Source of the DNA: Streptomyces griseoloalbus
GTDB taxonomy: Bacteria; Actinomycetota; Actinomycetes; Streptomycetales; Streptomycetaceae
Assembly: GCA_014650015.1 (NCBI GenBank)
Contig: BMUD01000014.1
Coordinates: 62,001-126,000 of the forward strand
Direction: 5' to 3'
DNA: 64,000 bases
Both the position numbers and the translations under genes were made by a program. Position 1 is the first letter of the stretch; every line of letters starts with the position of its first letter. The notes beneath the pieces were generated by a model. That model ran no database searches and had not been told where the DNA came from. It saw only the letters and a program-made list of their open reading frames with translations. This document shows, piece by piece, positions 51,606 to 60,485 of this stretch.

Positions 51606-51654
51606 GATGCCTCACAGGTTCAAGGAGAGACGGGACCGACCGCGGTGAGGCGGT

Positions 51655-52059
51655 TCAGCGGGAGAGGGCGAGGACGCCCAGAGCGCTGCCGTGTTCGTCG
51701 ACCACGGGCAGGGCCCCGAGCCGGCGGAAGCGCATCGCCCGCTCGGCTTCGGCCCTCGTGGCCAGCGGCGAGGCGAAGGGCCCGATGACGTCGGCGATCT
51801 CACGCAGACGGACCCGGTCCGTGTATCCGGAGCTGTCACGAACGGCCGTGAGCCGGGCTCGGGTGACCAGGCCGGTGCACTGGCCGTCCTCGTCGCAGAC
51901 GACCAGATGACCCGTACGGGCCGCGGCCATCACGGACAGCGCCACCTCCGCGGTCATGTCCTCCCAGACCTGCGGTCCGGCCGCGTCCATGGCGTCGGCC
52001 ACCGTGCTCTGCACGGGGTGGGCGCTCGCCGGGCGGGTCTGCCTCTGGACCAGCGTCAA
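51655..52059 (-). CDS. CBS-domain pair protein
   Basis: 134 aa. Two CBS motifs span about residues 18-75 (VADAMDAAGPQVWEDMTAEVALSVMAAARTGHLVVCDEDG) and 80-134 (LREIADVIGPFASPLATRAEAERAMRFRRLGALPVVDEHG), the fold that binds adenosine nucleotides. I chose the TTG at 52059 because AGGAGG lies six bases upstream; upstream sequence has low-quality composition. It is 46 bp behind the helicase gene. It may sense energy state in the operon. Confidence 0.8.
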   Translation of the reverse strand: MTLVQRQTRPASAHPVQSTVADAMDAAGPQVWEDMTAEVALSVMAAARTGHLVVCDEDGQCTGLVTRARLTAVRDSSGYTDRVRLREIADVIGPFASPLATRAEAERAMRFRRLGALPVVDEHGSALGVLALSR

Positions 52060-52105
52060 AGGGTGCCTCCTGCGGAGTTGGGTCGGCTTCCTGATCTCGA
52101 AGGTC

Positions 52106-53602
52106 CTATGCGGCCGCACCGACCGTGGGCTGCCGTACGGAGGCGCGGCGGGCCGCCGAGACGGGGCGGCGTCGGCCGCGTGAGGTGGCGCCGCGCTTCT
52201 TGGGGCGCTCGGACACCGGTGCGGTGATGACGACCGGGATGCCGGAGGGGGCCTGGGCGCCGGTGATGCGGCGCAGGGCCTCCTCGCCGACACGGACCTG
52301 GGTGGTCTGCGGGACGATGCCGGCCGCTGTCATGAGGCGGGTCATACCGCGGCGCTGGTTCGGGGTGACCAGGGTGACGACGCTGCCGGACTCACCGGCA
52401 CGGGCCGTACGGCCGCCGCGGTGGAGGTAGTCCTTGTGGTCGGTCGGCGGGTCGACGTTGACGACGAGGTCGAGGTTGTCGACGTGGATGCCGCGCGCCG
52501 CGACATTGGTCGCCACGAGCACGTTGACGTGCCCGGTCTTGAACTGCGCCAGCGTGCGGGTGCGCTGCGGCTGCGACTTGCCGCCGTGCAGGGCGGCGGC
52601 CCGTACCCCGCTGTTCAGGAGGTGCTCGGTGAGGCGGTCGACGGCGTGCTTGGTGTCGAGGAACATGATCACGCGGCCGTCGCGTGCGGCGATCTCGGTG
52701 GTGGCCGAGTGCTTGTCGGCGCCGTGGACGTGCAGCACGTGGTGCTCCATCGTCGTGACCGCGCCGGCCGACGGGTCGACGGAGTGCACGACCGGGTCGC
52801 TGAGGTAGCGGCGCACGAGCAGGTCGACGTTGCGGTCGAGGGTGGCGGAGAACAGCATGCGCTGGCCCTCGGGGCGCACCTGGTCGAGAAGGGCGGTGAC
52901 CTGCGGCATGAAGCCCATGTCGGCCATCTGGTCCGCCTCGTCGAGGACGGTGATGGAGACCTGGTTCAGCCGGCAGTCGCCGCGGTCGATGAGGTCCTTG
53001 AGGCGTCCCGGTGTGGCGACGACGACCTCGGCGCCACCGCGCAGCGCGCTCACCTGCCGGCCGATCGACATGCCGCCCACCACCGTGGCCAGCCGCAGCT
53101 TCACGGCACGGGCGTACGGAGTGAGCGCGTCGGTGACCTGCTGCGCCAGCTCACGCGTCGGTACGAGGATCAGCCCGAGCGGCTGCCTGGCCTCGGCGCG
53201 CTGCCCGGCCGTACGGGCCAGCAGCGCCAGCCCGAAGGCGAGGGTCTTGCCCGAGCCGGTGCGCCCGCGGCCCAGTACGTCCCGGCCGGCGAGGGAGTTC
53301 GGCAGGGTCGCGGCCTGGATCGGGAACGGCACGGTCACGCCTTGCGAGCCGAGCGCGGCCAGCAGCGCCGCGGGCATGTCGAGATCGGCGAAGCCCTCCA
53401 CGGCGGGAAGCGCGGGGGTGATCGTCTTGGGGAGGGCGAACTCCCCCTGAAGGGCGGCGGGCCGGCGCCCGTCACCACCGGAACGGCTCGGCCCGCCGGA
53501 CCGGCGCGGGGCCGACGAACCGAACCGGTTGCCGGCCCTTCCGGAGGCGGAACTGCTGTTGCGGGTGCGGGCGGAGCGGTCGTTCGTACGTGTGCGGTTC
53601 AT
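52106..53602 (-). CDS. DEAD-box ATP-dependent RNA helicase
   Basis: 498 aa. Motifs in order: Q motif FPIQAATLP, I GRGRTGSGKT, Ia PTRELAQQ, Ib TPGRL, II VLDEADQM (DEAD), III SATLD, IV IMFLDTKHA, V VLVATNVAARGI and VI HRGGRTARAG. N-terminal (residues 1-55) and C-terminal tails are Arg/Ser/Gly-rich and probably bind RNA. It likely unwinds structured mRNA in the cold, consistent with cspA directly upstream on the same strand. GAGGAAGG precedes the ATG. A 346-bp gap separates it from cspA. Confidence 0.95.
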   Translation of the reverse strand: MNRTRTNDRSARTRNSSSASGRAGNRFGSSAPRRSGGPSRSGGDGRRPAALQGEFALPKTITPALPAVEGFADLDMPAALLAALGSQGVTVPFPIQAATLPNSLAGRDVLGRGRTGSGKTLAFGLALLARTAGQRAEARQPLGLILVPTRELAQQVTDALTPYARAVKLRLATVVGGMSIGRQVSALRGGAEVVVATPGRLKDLIDRGDCRLNQVSITVLDEADQMADMGFMPQVTALLDQVRPEGQRMLFSATLDRNVDLLVRRYLSDPVVHSVDPSAGAVTTMEHHVLHVHGADKHSATTEIAARDGRVIMFLDTKHAVDRLTEHLLNSGVRAAALHGGKSQPQRTRTLAQFKTGHVNVLVATNVAARGIHVDNLDLVVNVDPPTDHKDYLHRGGRTARAGESGSVVTLVTPNQRRGMTRLMTAAGIVPQTTQVRVGEEALRRITGAQAPSGIPVVITAPVSERPKKRGATSRGRRRPVSAARRASVRQPTVGAAA

Positions 53603-53890
53603 GCGGAACCTTCCTCGATGCGGCACATATCAAGGAATTCCCGCAGCGATGAGCGGCACGGAGAATTGCAAGATGGGCCGGTAGAATGCGACAGCGAATA
53701 TGGCCTACGGAAAATCCGTATGGACACGGGCGCTGAAATGAGTGGCGCGGTGTGGACCCACTGTTCGGGGCATCCACTGCGATGGCGCTATGAAGGGATG
53801 CGTCCGCATCCCTGAAGGGCGATCCGGCTGCGGTGAGCCTACGGATCTCCTGGTTGTCGTCCACAGGTGAAACCACTGCGGGAAATGCGA

Positions 53891-53932
53891 TCAGCTGGGG
53901 CCCGCACCCCGAAGGATGCGGGCCCCAGCTGA
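53891..53932 (-). terminator. 16-bp-stem terminator downstream of cspA
   Basis: 53891-53906 pairs perfectly with 53917-53932 (10-nt loop), 17 bp after the cspA stop codon. The leftward strand continues TCGCATTTCC, a weak U-rich tail. It may attenuate rather than fully end transcription into the helicase gene, because the rest of the 346-bp gap (53603-53948) shows no other strong promoter feature that I can identify. Confidence 0.85.
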
Positions 53933-53948
53933 AAAGTGCGCGTGCGTG

Positions 53949-54152
53949 TCAGGCGAGAACGATGTTCTCGGCCGTCGGGCCCTTCTGGCCCTGCGCGATG
54001 TCGAAGGTCACCTTCTGGCCTTCGAGCAGCTCGCGGAAGCCCTGCGCGGCGATGTTCGAGTAGTGGGCGAACACGTCGGCGCCGCCACCGTCCTGCTCGA
54101 TGAAGCCGAAGCCCTTTTCCGCGTTGAACCACTTCACGGTACCAGCAGCCAT
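53949..54152 (-). CDS. cold-shock protein (CspA family)
   Basis: 67 aa, standard length. RNP1 is KGFGFI (residues about 13-18), RNP2 DVFAHYS (about 26-32). These proteins bind single-stranded RNA/DNA and act as RNA chaperones. AAAGGAG precedes the ATG at 54152. A long upstream non-coding region (up to 54548) can hold a cold-responsive leader. It heads the cspA-helicase-CBS-small protein group. Confidence 0.96.
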   Translation of the reverse strand: MAAGTVKWFNAEKGFGFIEQDGGGADVFAHYSNIAAQGFRELLEGQKVTFDIAQGQKGPTAENIVLA

Positions 54153-54548
54153 GTCATATCTCCTTTGGGGCAGTGCATCGGGATCCGCACTGCGCGGACA
54201 CCGTGTCGCCGCGATGATCACCCCGCCGGAAAAAGACCGGAAATACAAAAGCGCTTCCAGCGGCTCAGAACCGGCCGGAGAGCACTTGAAGTTTCGGGAA
54301 CCACAACTGCAACTGAGATCGACAGTAGCACGCCGCAGCGGCCTGTGTGCGGTGAAGAATCCCACGCCAGTTTTTGCGGCAGAGAATCTGTCTGCCCGTT
54401 CCGGTGAAATCTCAGCTCGCGGGCACAGTTATTGATTCACTCGAAGCGCAACGTTCCGGGGGCATGGGGTGCGCCCAGTGCCGGAGCTGTCCCCCAACGG
54501 CCGCCTGATCGTCGGCCGGCGGCGCGTGGTACCGAGGGGACACCCGAG
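54153..54548. promoter_or_regulatory. 396-bp divergent leader region of cspA and the YCII gene
   Basis: No gene. The first 280 bp are comparatively A-rich on the + strand (GGAAAAAGACCGGAAATACAAAAG region around 54230), as expected for a long cspA 5' UTR. I could not identify a cold-shock box by eye. Confidence 0.5.
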
Positions 54549-54968
54549 ATGAAGTACGTCGCGACTGTCTGCGGCAACCAGGCCAAGTGGGACTCCTTCC
54601 TGGCGGAGGCATGGCCGGAGGCCATCGCCAAGCAGGAGGCGTTCAACGAGAAGTACCGGGAGACCGGAGAGCTCGTGGGCGCCTACGGCCTGGCGGACGC
54701 GGCCAACGCCCAGCTCGTGCGCCGCAAGGACGGGGTCCCCGCGGTCACCGACGGTCCGTACCTGGAGACCAAGGAGTACATCGTCGGCTTCCACCTGCTC
54801 GACTGCGAGAGCGAGGAGCGCGCGCGGCAGATCGCGGCGGGCATGCCCTTCGCCGACGTGGAGCCGGTCGGGCTGTGGCCGGTCCACGGCCCTCTTCTCC
54901 GCACCCCCGGCAGGATGCGAACCTGCGGCACCCGCTTCAGGAGAGCGGCGGGGGCACCCTACCCATGA
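54549..54968 (+). CDS. YCII-related (DGPF) domain protein with altered C-terminus
   Basis: 139 aa. The core MKYVATVCGNQAKWDSFLAEAW ... VTDGPYLETKEYIVGFHLLDCES ... AAGMPFADVEPVGLWPV is a DGPF/YCII dimeric barrel, with the TDGPY signature at about residue 72. The natural protein should end near GLWPV (about residue 115). The last 20-25 codons are encoded by the antisense strand of a pseudo-tRNA, so the 3' end was probably replaced during insertion. GAGGGGAC precedes the ATG. Confidence 0.8.
   Translation: MKYVATVCGNQAKWDSFLAEAWPEAIAKQEAFNEKYRETGELVGAYGLADAANAQLVRRKDGVPAVTDGPYLETKEYIVGFHLLDCESEERARQIAAGMPFADVEPVGLWPVHGPLLRTPGRMRTCGTRFRRAAGAPYP
54902..54955 (-). pseudogene. D-arm-less pseudo-tRNA-Arg(CCU)
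   Basis: On the - strand: acceptor GCCCCCG (54955-54949), directly followed by the anticodon arm CCGCT-CTCCTGA-AGCGG (anticodon CCT), variable loop, T arm GCAGG-TTCGCAT-CCTGC and acceptor CGGGGGT. The D arm is missing entirely (about 19 nt), and the invariant TTCGA of the T loop reads TTCGC. It is a relic of a tRNA-Arg(CCU) attachment site, partly inside the YCII reading frame. Confidence 0.75.
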
Positions 54969-55087
54969 CCCGGGCTTCCGCTGGTGAGCCGAGAGGCACA
55001 GAGACGCGCGCTGGCTACCCCTCATGACCAGGTGGACCGCTGCATCCGGCGTGACTGACTGTGGCACGCAGAAGCGGGTCAATACAG

Positions 55088-55360
55088 CTAGCGGTCGTCC
55101 TCGTCCTCCAGGCCGAAGTCTTCGGGCAGTTCCCTCATCGAGGCTCGTACGTCCGGCCGTGTCTCCTGCTCTGCGGCGGCCCTGAAGAGTTCCGCGAGAC
55201 GCATGCGGTCGGCCGGCGGAAGCTCGCCCAGCGTGTCGGCGAGGTCCTCGAACCAGGTGGTAGCCACATCGGGGTCGACCTCTTCGTCACTCGTCATGTC
55301 GATGGCGGTGATCAACTGAGCCATGGCGGTGGCGAGGGTGTTCAACAGCCGGTCAGTCAC
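55088..55360 (-). CDS. small acidic conserved protein
   Basis: 90 aa from GTG 55360, preceded by AGGAGG eight bases upstream. It is helical: VTDRLLNTLATAMAQLITAI, then acidic stretches (DMTSDEEVDPDV) and LADTLGELPPADRMRLAELFRAAAEQE, ending LEDEDDR. It resembles small Streptomyces proteins of unknown function found in accessory regions. No domain is recognised. Upstream sequence is the remnant of a questin-oxidase gene on the other strand. Confidence 0.7.
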   Translation of the reverse strand: MTDRLLNTLATAMAQLITAIDMTSDEEVDPDVATTWFEDLADTLGELPPADRMRLAELFRAAAEQETRPDVRASMRELPEDFGLEDEDDR

Positions 55361-55601
55361 GGCCCGTGCCTCCTGGAAGATTGACAGACCGAAGCGTAGC
55401 GAGGGCTGTGGGCCACCGACGAGAGGGGTGGGTCGGTCGGGCGGTGGGGTGAACGCGAGGGCGTTCACCCGCGTACGAGCGGCCGGCTCGTGGACGGGAG
55501 CCGCGTTCTGGTCTCGGCCGAACGTCGGCGAACGGCTGTGGTGCATGAGACGGGAACAGAGACGGGAACTGAGACGGTGCTGCCGAACCTCGAGCCCCGA
55601 G

Positions 55602-56333
55602 GCGGTGCTGTCCCTCGTGCCGGCCTCCTCGCACCGCTGGCTCGACCTGTACGCACACAAGCTCGAGGAGTTCCCGTCCCGTGTCGAGCCGATCACGGAC
55701 GACAGTTGGTTGTCCGCGCTCGGTGATCCGCGCCGCGCGGCCGACTGGATCGGCTACTTGGAGCGCGAGATCGCCGAGCGTCCGTGGCGCGAGGCGCTCA
55801 CTCGGTGGTGGCCCCGTCTTCTGCCCGGCATGTACGGCGGCTCGACGCACCCGGTGGTCCGGGTGGGCCACGCCGTGCGCACACTACTGTCCGGCGAGAT
55901 CACACTGTCCGGCGAGATCACCGAACCTCGGCTGGCTGAACTCGCTCACGGTCTCGGCTACTGGGCCGCGCGCCACCGGCCCGTCGCGGGTCATGCCCCG
56001 CTGCCCGGCGCCGACAGCGCGGCCGCCGCTCTCGACACGGTACCGCCCATCACCCTACGGAACGGTGGCTTTTTCGCCCGGCTCGACCGCGTCAGGGCCC
56101 TGCCGGTGTGGGCGGCCGCGGTGACGGAACCGAGCGACGCATACCGCCATCTCGCCGAACTGGTGCGGGCGGCAACCCACCGGTATGCCACCCACGGCCA
56201 CGGCGAGGAAACCATGCTGGTCCACGCGGCCACGGCTCCCAACGCTGTCCTGCGCGAAGAGGTGTTCGAACGGGCCTTGGCGCACGGCGATGCGTCTTGC
56301 CGGCGTTCATCCCGCGCGGCCTGGTCCCGGTAG
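55602..56333 (+). pseudogene. truncated questin-oxidase-family gene
   Basis: The frame encodes HRWLDLYAHKLEEFPSRVEP, WIGYLEREIAERPWREALTRWWPRLLPGMYGGSTHPVVRVGHAVR and HGHGEETMLVHAATAPNAVLR (each in family order), characteristic of questin oxidase-like proteins (DUF4243). The first 30-40 residues of the family are absent with no proper start codon, and after EEVFERALAHGD the frame runs into unrelated sequence and a stop. It is therefore broken at both ends. Confidence 0.75.
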
Positions 56334-56601
56334 GAGTCGGTGCCGGTCCGGACGAGCGTGCAGCGGTGCCGAAGTCACCGATCAGCACCAGTGGGCGGCC
56401 CTCACACACCGAGGACGGGGACTGCCGGTCAAGGGTGACGCCTCGGAGTCACCCGCATGGGCGGTGTCGGAATGCCCGCGTGAGAACGGCGTGCCAGGCT
56501 CGGGACAGCGCCTGTCGTATCAGGTGGCGGAGCGTTTCAGGTTCGCTGATCGCGGCCCGTGAGACCACCAACGAGGTCCGCATCGCTTGGAGGCGGTGTG
56601 C

Positions 56602-57948
56602 ATGCCGGTCGCCAGGGATGGGCCCGAGACCCCGTCACCGCCGGACCCGCTGACTCTCCTTCGGAGCCGCGCGTACCTGGTGCTTCTGGTGCTGTCCGCG
56701 CTGATCGGTGTGCCGGTGTCCGCGGCGGCGTTCGGTTTCCTCGCGCTGGTCGGCGAACTTCAGCCCTTGATCTACACGGACCTGCCCAAGTCGCTGGGGT
56801 TCGACGAAGCGCCACCATGGTGGCCGTTGCCGCTCCTTGCCGTAGGGGGACTGCTCGCTGGACTGACGATCGAGTATCTTCCGGGGCGCGGCGGCCATGA
56901 TCCGGCGGCGGGGTTCAAGGCCGCCGGCCCGCCCACGCCCATTGAACTGCCCGGGATCTTTTTCGCCGCCCTGGCGACGCTCTGCTTCGCCGCTGTCCTC
57001 GGACCCGAGGCCCCTCTCCTGGCGCTCGGCGCGGGGCTCGCCGCCGGCGCCGTGCGGATGGTCAAGCGGGACCCCCCGGAGCAGGTGAACGCGGTGTTGG
57101 GCGCGGCGGGCAGTTTTGCGGCCGTCAGCTCGTTGCTGGGATCGCCCCTGCTCGGGGCATTCCTCATGATGGAAGCCTCAGGGCTGGGTGGGCCGATGAT
57201 GGCGGTGGTGTTGGTGCCCGGCCTGCTGGCTGCGGGCATCGGCGCACTCGTCTTCGTCGGGCTGGGATCGTGGACCGGGCTGGGCACCTACTCGCTGGCA
57301 CTGCACGACGTCCCCAAGGCCACGCACCCGACAGCTGCGGAGTTCGGCTGGGCTCTGGTCATCGGACTGTCAGCCGCGCTGGTGGGCGCGGGAATCCGAT
57401 GGCTCGCCGTCCGGCTCAGGACGCACGTCGGGAGGCGACGGGTGCCGGCCACGGTGGTCATGGGGCTGGTCGTGGCGGGGCTGGCGATCGGCTACGCGGA
57501 GGGCACCGGCAAAGCGGCGACCGACGTGTTGTATTCGGGGCAGACGTCGCTGGATCCACTCCTCACGCACAGCGCCGCGTACTCGGTGGGAGCGTTGTCA
57601 CTGCTGGTGCTGTGCAAGGGCCTGGCCTATGGCGCGTCGCTCAGCAGTTTCAGGGGAGGCCCGATCTTTCCCGCGATGTTCGTGGGAGCGGCGGGCGGCA
57701 TCCTGTTCTCCCACCTTCCAGGACTGAGCCTGGTCGCGGGGTTGGCGATGGGTATCGGAGCGATGAGCGCCGCGATGCTGAGACTTCCGCTGGTCTCCGT
57801 CCTGCTCGCCACCCTGCTGATCGGGGCGCAGGGGCTCACCGTCATGCCGCTGGTGATCGTCGCGGTCGTGGTCTCGTACGTCGCGACGGCGAAGCTCACA
57901 CCTCCTCCCGCGGAGCCGGGGGAGGACTCAGGGCCACGCCGGCAGTAG
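56602..57948 (+). CDS. ClC-family chloride channel/antiporter
   Basis: 448 aa with about ten or more hydrophobic segments. The second ion-site motif appears as VLGPEAPLLALGAG (GxExP with the gating Glu kept) and the third as SFRGGPIFPAMFVGA. The first motif, GSGIP in canonical ClC, is replaced by a GGHDPAAGF-type sequence, so it belongs to a divergent prokaryotic subgroup. It moves Cl- or F- across the membrane, perhaps with H+. TTGGAGGCGG precedes the ATG at 56602. Confidence 0.88.
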   Translation: MPVARDGPETPSPPDPLTLLRSRAYLVLLVLSALIGVPVSAAAFGFLALVGELQPLIYTDLPKSLGFDEAPPWWPLPLLAVGGLLAGLTIEYLPGRGGHDPAAGFKAAGPPTPIELPGIFFAALATLCFAAVLGPEAPLLALGAGLAAGAVRMVKRDPPEQVNAVLGAAGSFAAVSSLLGSPLLGAFLMMEASGLGGPMMAVVLVPGLLAAGIGALVFVGLGSWTGLGTYSLALHDVPKATHPTAAEFGWALVIGLSAALVGAGIRWLAVRLRTHVGRRRVPATVVMGLVVAGLAIGYAEGTGKAATDVLYSGQTSLDPLLTHSAAYSVGALSLLVLCKGLAYGASLSSFRGGPIFPAMFVGAAGGILFSHLPGLSLVAGLAMGIGAMSAAMLRLPLVSVLLATLLIGAQGLTVMPLVIVAVVVSYVATAKLTPPPAEPGEDSGPRRQ

Positions 57949-58070
57949 CCGTGAGCTTGCCGAGAGACCCCGCCCGTCCACTTGCTGCGAGCCTCGGGCG
58001 TCGGCTGGGTCGTCCGCCGGAACGAGGCGAGACGTGCGAGCGGTCGGGTGCTTGACGGAAACCTGGGCAT

Positions 58071-58110
58071 CGCTCCGCCCCACCGGGCCGGGACCTGGTG
58101 GGGCGGAGCG
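58071..58110. terminator. 14-bp-stem hairpin downstream of the ClC gene
   Basis: CGCTCCGCCCCACC (58071-58084) pairs perfectly with 58097-58110 across a 12-nt loop. It is in the 343-bp gap between the ClC gene and the next membrane protein (57949-58291), which holds nothing else that I recognise. Confidence 0.75.
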
Positions 58111-58291
58111 GCTTCGTCGGACCAGCGGGCGAGCGACCCGTTCTGGGCGCCGGATGCGGACTGCCACGCCTGCATACCCGCTCGGGACGCCTCTGCACAG
58201 CATCGGACCGCGCCGGTCGCACAGCGCGTGCGGCTCACCCGTCGGACTCACCCGGGTCGCGCGTACGGCGTCGCACGAATCTGCTGCTGTC

Positions 58292-59626
58292 ATGAGCGAT
58301 GGAGGCGACGAGCCGCTCTCGGCCCGGGAGCGCAGTGAACTGGACGAGCTGCGGCACCGGGTGGGTGCCCTGGAGAGCGCCGCCCGCCCGCGGGCGGCTC
58401 GGCACCACCGGTTCCGGTCCACGGGCTCGGTCCTGCTGATCCTCTTCGCGGCCCTGCTCTCGCTGCTGTCCGTCATCGCGGTGTGGGCGAACAGCATCGT
58501 GCGGGACACGGACCGCTATGTCGCCACGGTGGGGCCGCTCGCTTCCGATCCCGATGTGCGGAAGGCGGTCACCAACCGGGTCACCAGCGTGGTGCTGGCG
58601 CAGATCGACGTGGACGCGTTGGTCAAGCAGCTGGAGGACGCCGTGTCGGAAAAGGGCGTCCCGCCGAGGGCGGCCCAGCTGGTCGGGAACCTCAAGGCGC
58701 CGATCACGAGCGGTCTGAAACGCCTGGTCAGCGGCACCGTGGAGCGGGTGGTCAGCAGCAGCGCCTTCGAAACCGTCTGGGTCGACGCGAACCGCTCGGT
58801 CCACGGCGCTCTGGACCGCGCTCTGACGGGCAGCAACGATGGCGCGCTCTCGCTGAAGGACAACCAGGTGGCCATCGACGTGGGACCGCTGGTGGCCATG
58901 GTCAAGGACCGGTTGGTCAGCGCCGGCCTAGGAGCGGCCGCGAAGATCCCGGATGTCCACACGGACTTCGTGGTGTTCCAGTCGAAGGACATCGGCACGG
59001 TCAAGACCTACCTGAGAGTGCTGCAGATCATGGGTTCCTGGCTGCCCGTCATCGCCCTGCTGGCCGCAGCGGCGGGGGTGTACACCGCGTTCGACCGCCG
59101 TCACGCGCTGATCGGGGCCGCGCTGGCGGTGTTCGCGGCCATGCTGTTCCTCGGAATCACGCTCACCGTCTTCCGTGACATCTACCTCGACCATCTGCCC
59201 CCCGGCGGGTCTTCGGCCGCCGCCGGAACGGTGTACGACGCGCTGGTCAGGTTTCTGCGCGCCGGTGTACGGGCGCTCGGTGCCGTCGCCCTCATCACCG
59301 CCGTCGGTGCTTTTCTCAGCGGTCCGTCCCGGATCGCCGTCCTCGTCCGCCGGGGCTGTCGCAGGAGCATCGGCGCCCTGCGCGACGTGGCGATGTCGGA
59401 AGGGCTCCGCCTGGGAGTGGTCGGACGGTTCGTGCACCGCTTCAAGCGGTGGATCGGGGCCGTGATCCTTGTGGTCGCCGCGATCGTCCTGTTCACCTGG
59501 AACTACCCGACCACGATGGTCGTGGTGTGGACCACGGTGATCGTGCTGGTGGGCTTCGCGATCCGTGAGTTCCTGGACACCGGCTCCGCACCAACCACCG
59601 ACTCTCGCGCAGCCGCCACTCCCTGA
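58292..59626 (+). CDS. conserved integral membrane protein
   Basis: 444 aa. A short coiled-coil N-terminus (RSELDELRHRVGALESAARP) precedes TM1 (about residues 48-70), followed by an outside domain of about 180 residues (IVRDTDRYVATVGPLASDPDVRKAVTNRVTSVVL), then TM helices at about 250, 275, 325, 390 and 415. This is the layout of actinobacterial membrane proteins of unknown function with the DTDRYVxTVxPLAxDP motif. The ATG was chosen at 58292, the first in-frame ATG with a normal N-terminus. Confidence 0.82.
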   Translation: MSDGGDEPLSARERSELDELRHRVGALESAARPRAARHHRFRSTGSVLLILFAALLSLLSVIAVWANSIVRDTDRYVATVGPLASDPDVRKAVTNRVTSVVLAQIDVDALVKQLEDAVSEKGVPPRAAQLVGNLKAPITSGLKRLVSGTVERVVSSSAFETVWVDANRSVHGALDRALTGSNDGALSLKDNQVAIDVGPLVAMVKDRLVSAGLGAAAKIPDVHTDFVVFQSKDIGTVKTYLRVLQIMGSWLPVIALLAAAAGVYTAFDRRHALIGAALAVFAAMLFLGITLTVFRDIYLDHLPPGGSSAAAGTVYDALVRFLRAGVRALGAVALITAVGAFLSGPSRIAVLVRRGCRRSIGALRDVAMSEGLRLGVVGRFVHRFKRWIGAVILVVAAIVLFTWNYPTTMVVVWTTVIVLVGFAIREFLDTGSAPTTDSRAAATP

Positions 59627-59812
59627 GGTATCGCCGGGGAAGCGGTTGCGCGGGACCCGGGTGTTCCCGCTCCGAGCCGCTACTCATTGGCTCGGTCGGA
59701 TCGGAGCACGCTCCGGAACCAGTGGCCGTATGCCTCGGTCATGGCACCGGTCGCGGCAAGGCTGCAGGCCCACTGACCGCCGTCGCCGACGCCGCGGGCG
59801 CCGACGACCCCC

Positions 59813-59965
59813 TTGGAGCGGCACCATGACCCGCACCACCCGGACGGATACCGGATGCGGGACCACACACCGCGGGAGCGGTCCGCACTCGGCAAGGCCG
59901 CGCGAGCGACCGTACCCCGTAGCAGCCCTGCCGAGTTCGCTCCCGGACGCTCGGGGTGTGAGGCC
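59813..59965 (+). pseudogene. N-terminal fragment of a DUF2252 protein
   Basis: From about 59813 the frame reads RMRDHTPRERSALGKAARAT followed by VPRSSPAEFAPG, the characteristic start of DUF2252 proteins (over 400 aa). It degenerates after about 50 codons into unrelated sequence. It is a truncated remnant. Confidence 0.6.
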
Positions 59966-60485
59966 ACCACGTGTTGCCCAGGGTTCCTGCTGTCTGCCGT
60001 CGTTGATGTCAGGTGTGGATGTCAGGAAGGGGGATCTCCGAAGTCTCAGAGATCTGCCGCGCCAACTCCTCAATCACCTGCGGGACGACGCGTTGAGCGT
60101 CCTCAGCTCGCCCTGGGCGAACCGTTCTGAGTCGAGCGACGGCTCCTCGACGCCTACGGCATCACGGGCAACGAGGATCTCGACCCCAATAGGGAGCCGG
60201 CCGGCGACTGGGCGGAGTGCTGGGCAATGACGGTCGCAGAAGAATCCGGCGTCAACCCCACCACAGCCGCCGTTGGTACGAGCTGGACCAGCAGCATGCT
60301 GGTGGCAGTCGCTCCGACTTTCGAGTAGCCGCGCCATCTGCCGCCGAAACGGTCGCCGCCGATCACCGCTTGAGGAGTTTCCCCCAGGCGAGGTTGTGCC
60401 CCGCGGAGATGTCGGCAAGGAGTGAGGGCGTGTCCGACGAGCGGAATACATCTCTCTGGTTTTCGTGTGTTCGCGGTACTTCCCG
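59966..60485. other. 520-bp stretch without intact gene
   Basis: Short frames here lack start sites and family matches. One rightward frame (about 60135-60330, reading DAYGITGNEDLDPNREPAGD) looks protein-like but has no homologue I can name and no start; it may be another fragment. Confidence 0.5.

Noticed and set aside
51655-52293. Longer start for the CBS protein within the helicase 3' end
   Set aside because: The extra N-terminus is Pro/Arg/Ser low complexity and overlaps the helicase gene; the TTG at 52059 has a well-placed AGGAGG.
54902-54955. Functional tRNA-Arg gene
   Set aside because: The D arm is absent and the T loop is mutated; only a relic can be supported.
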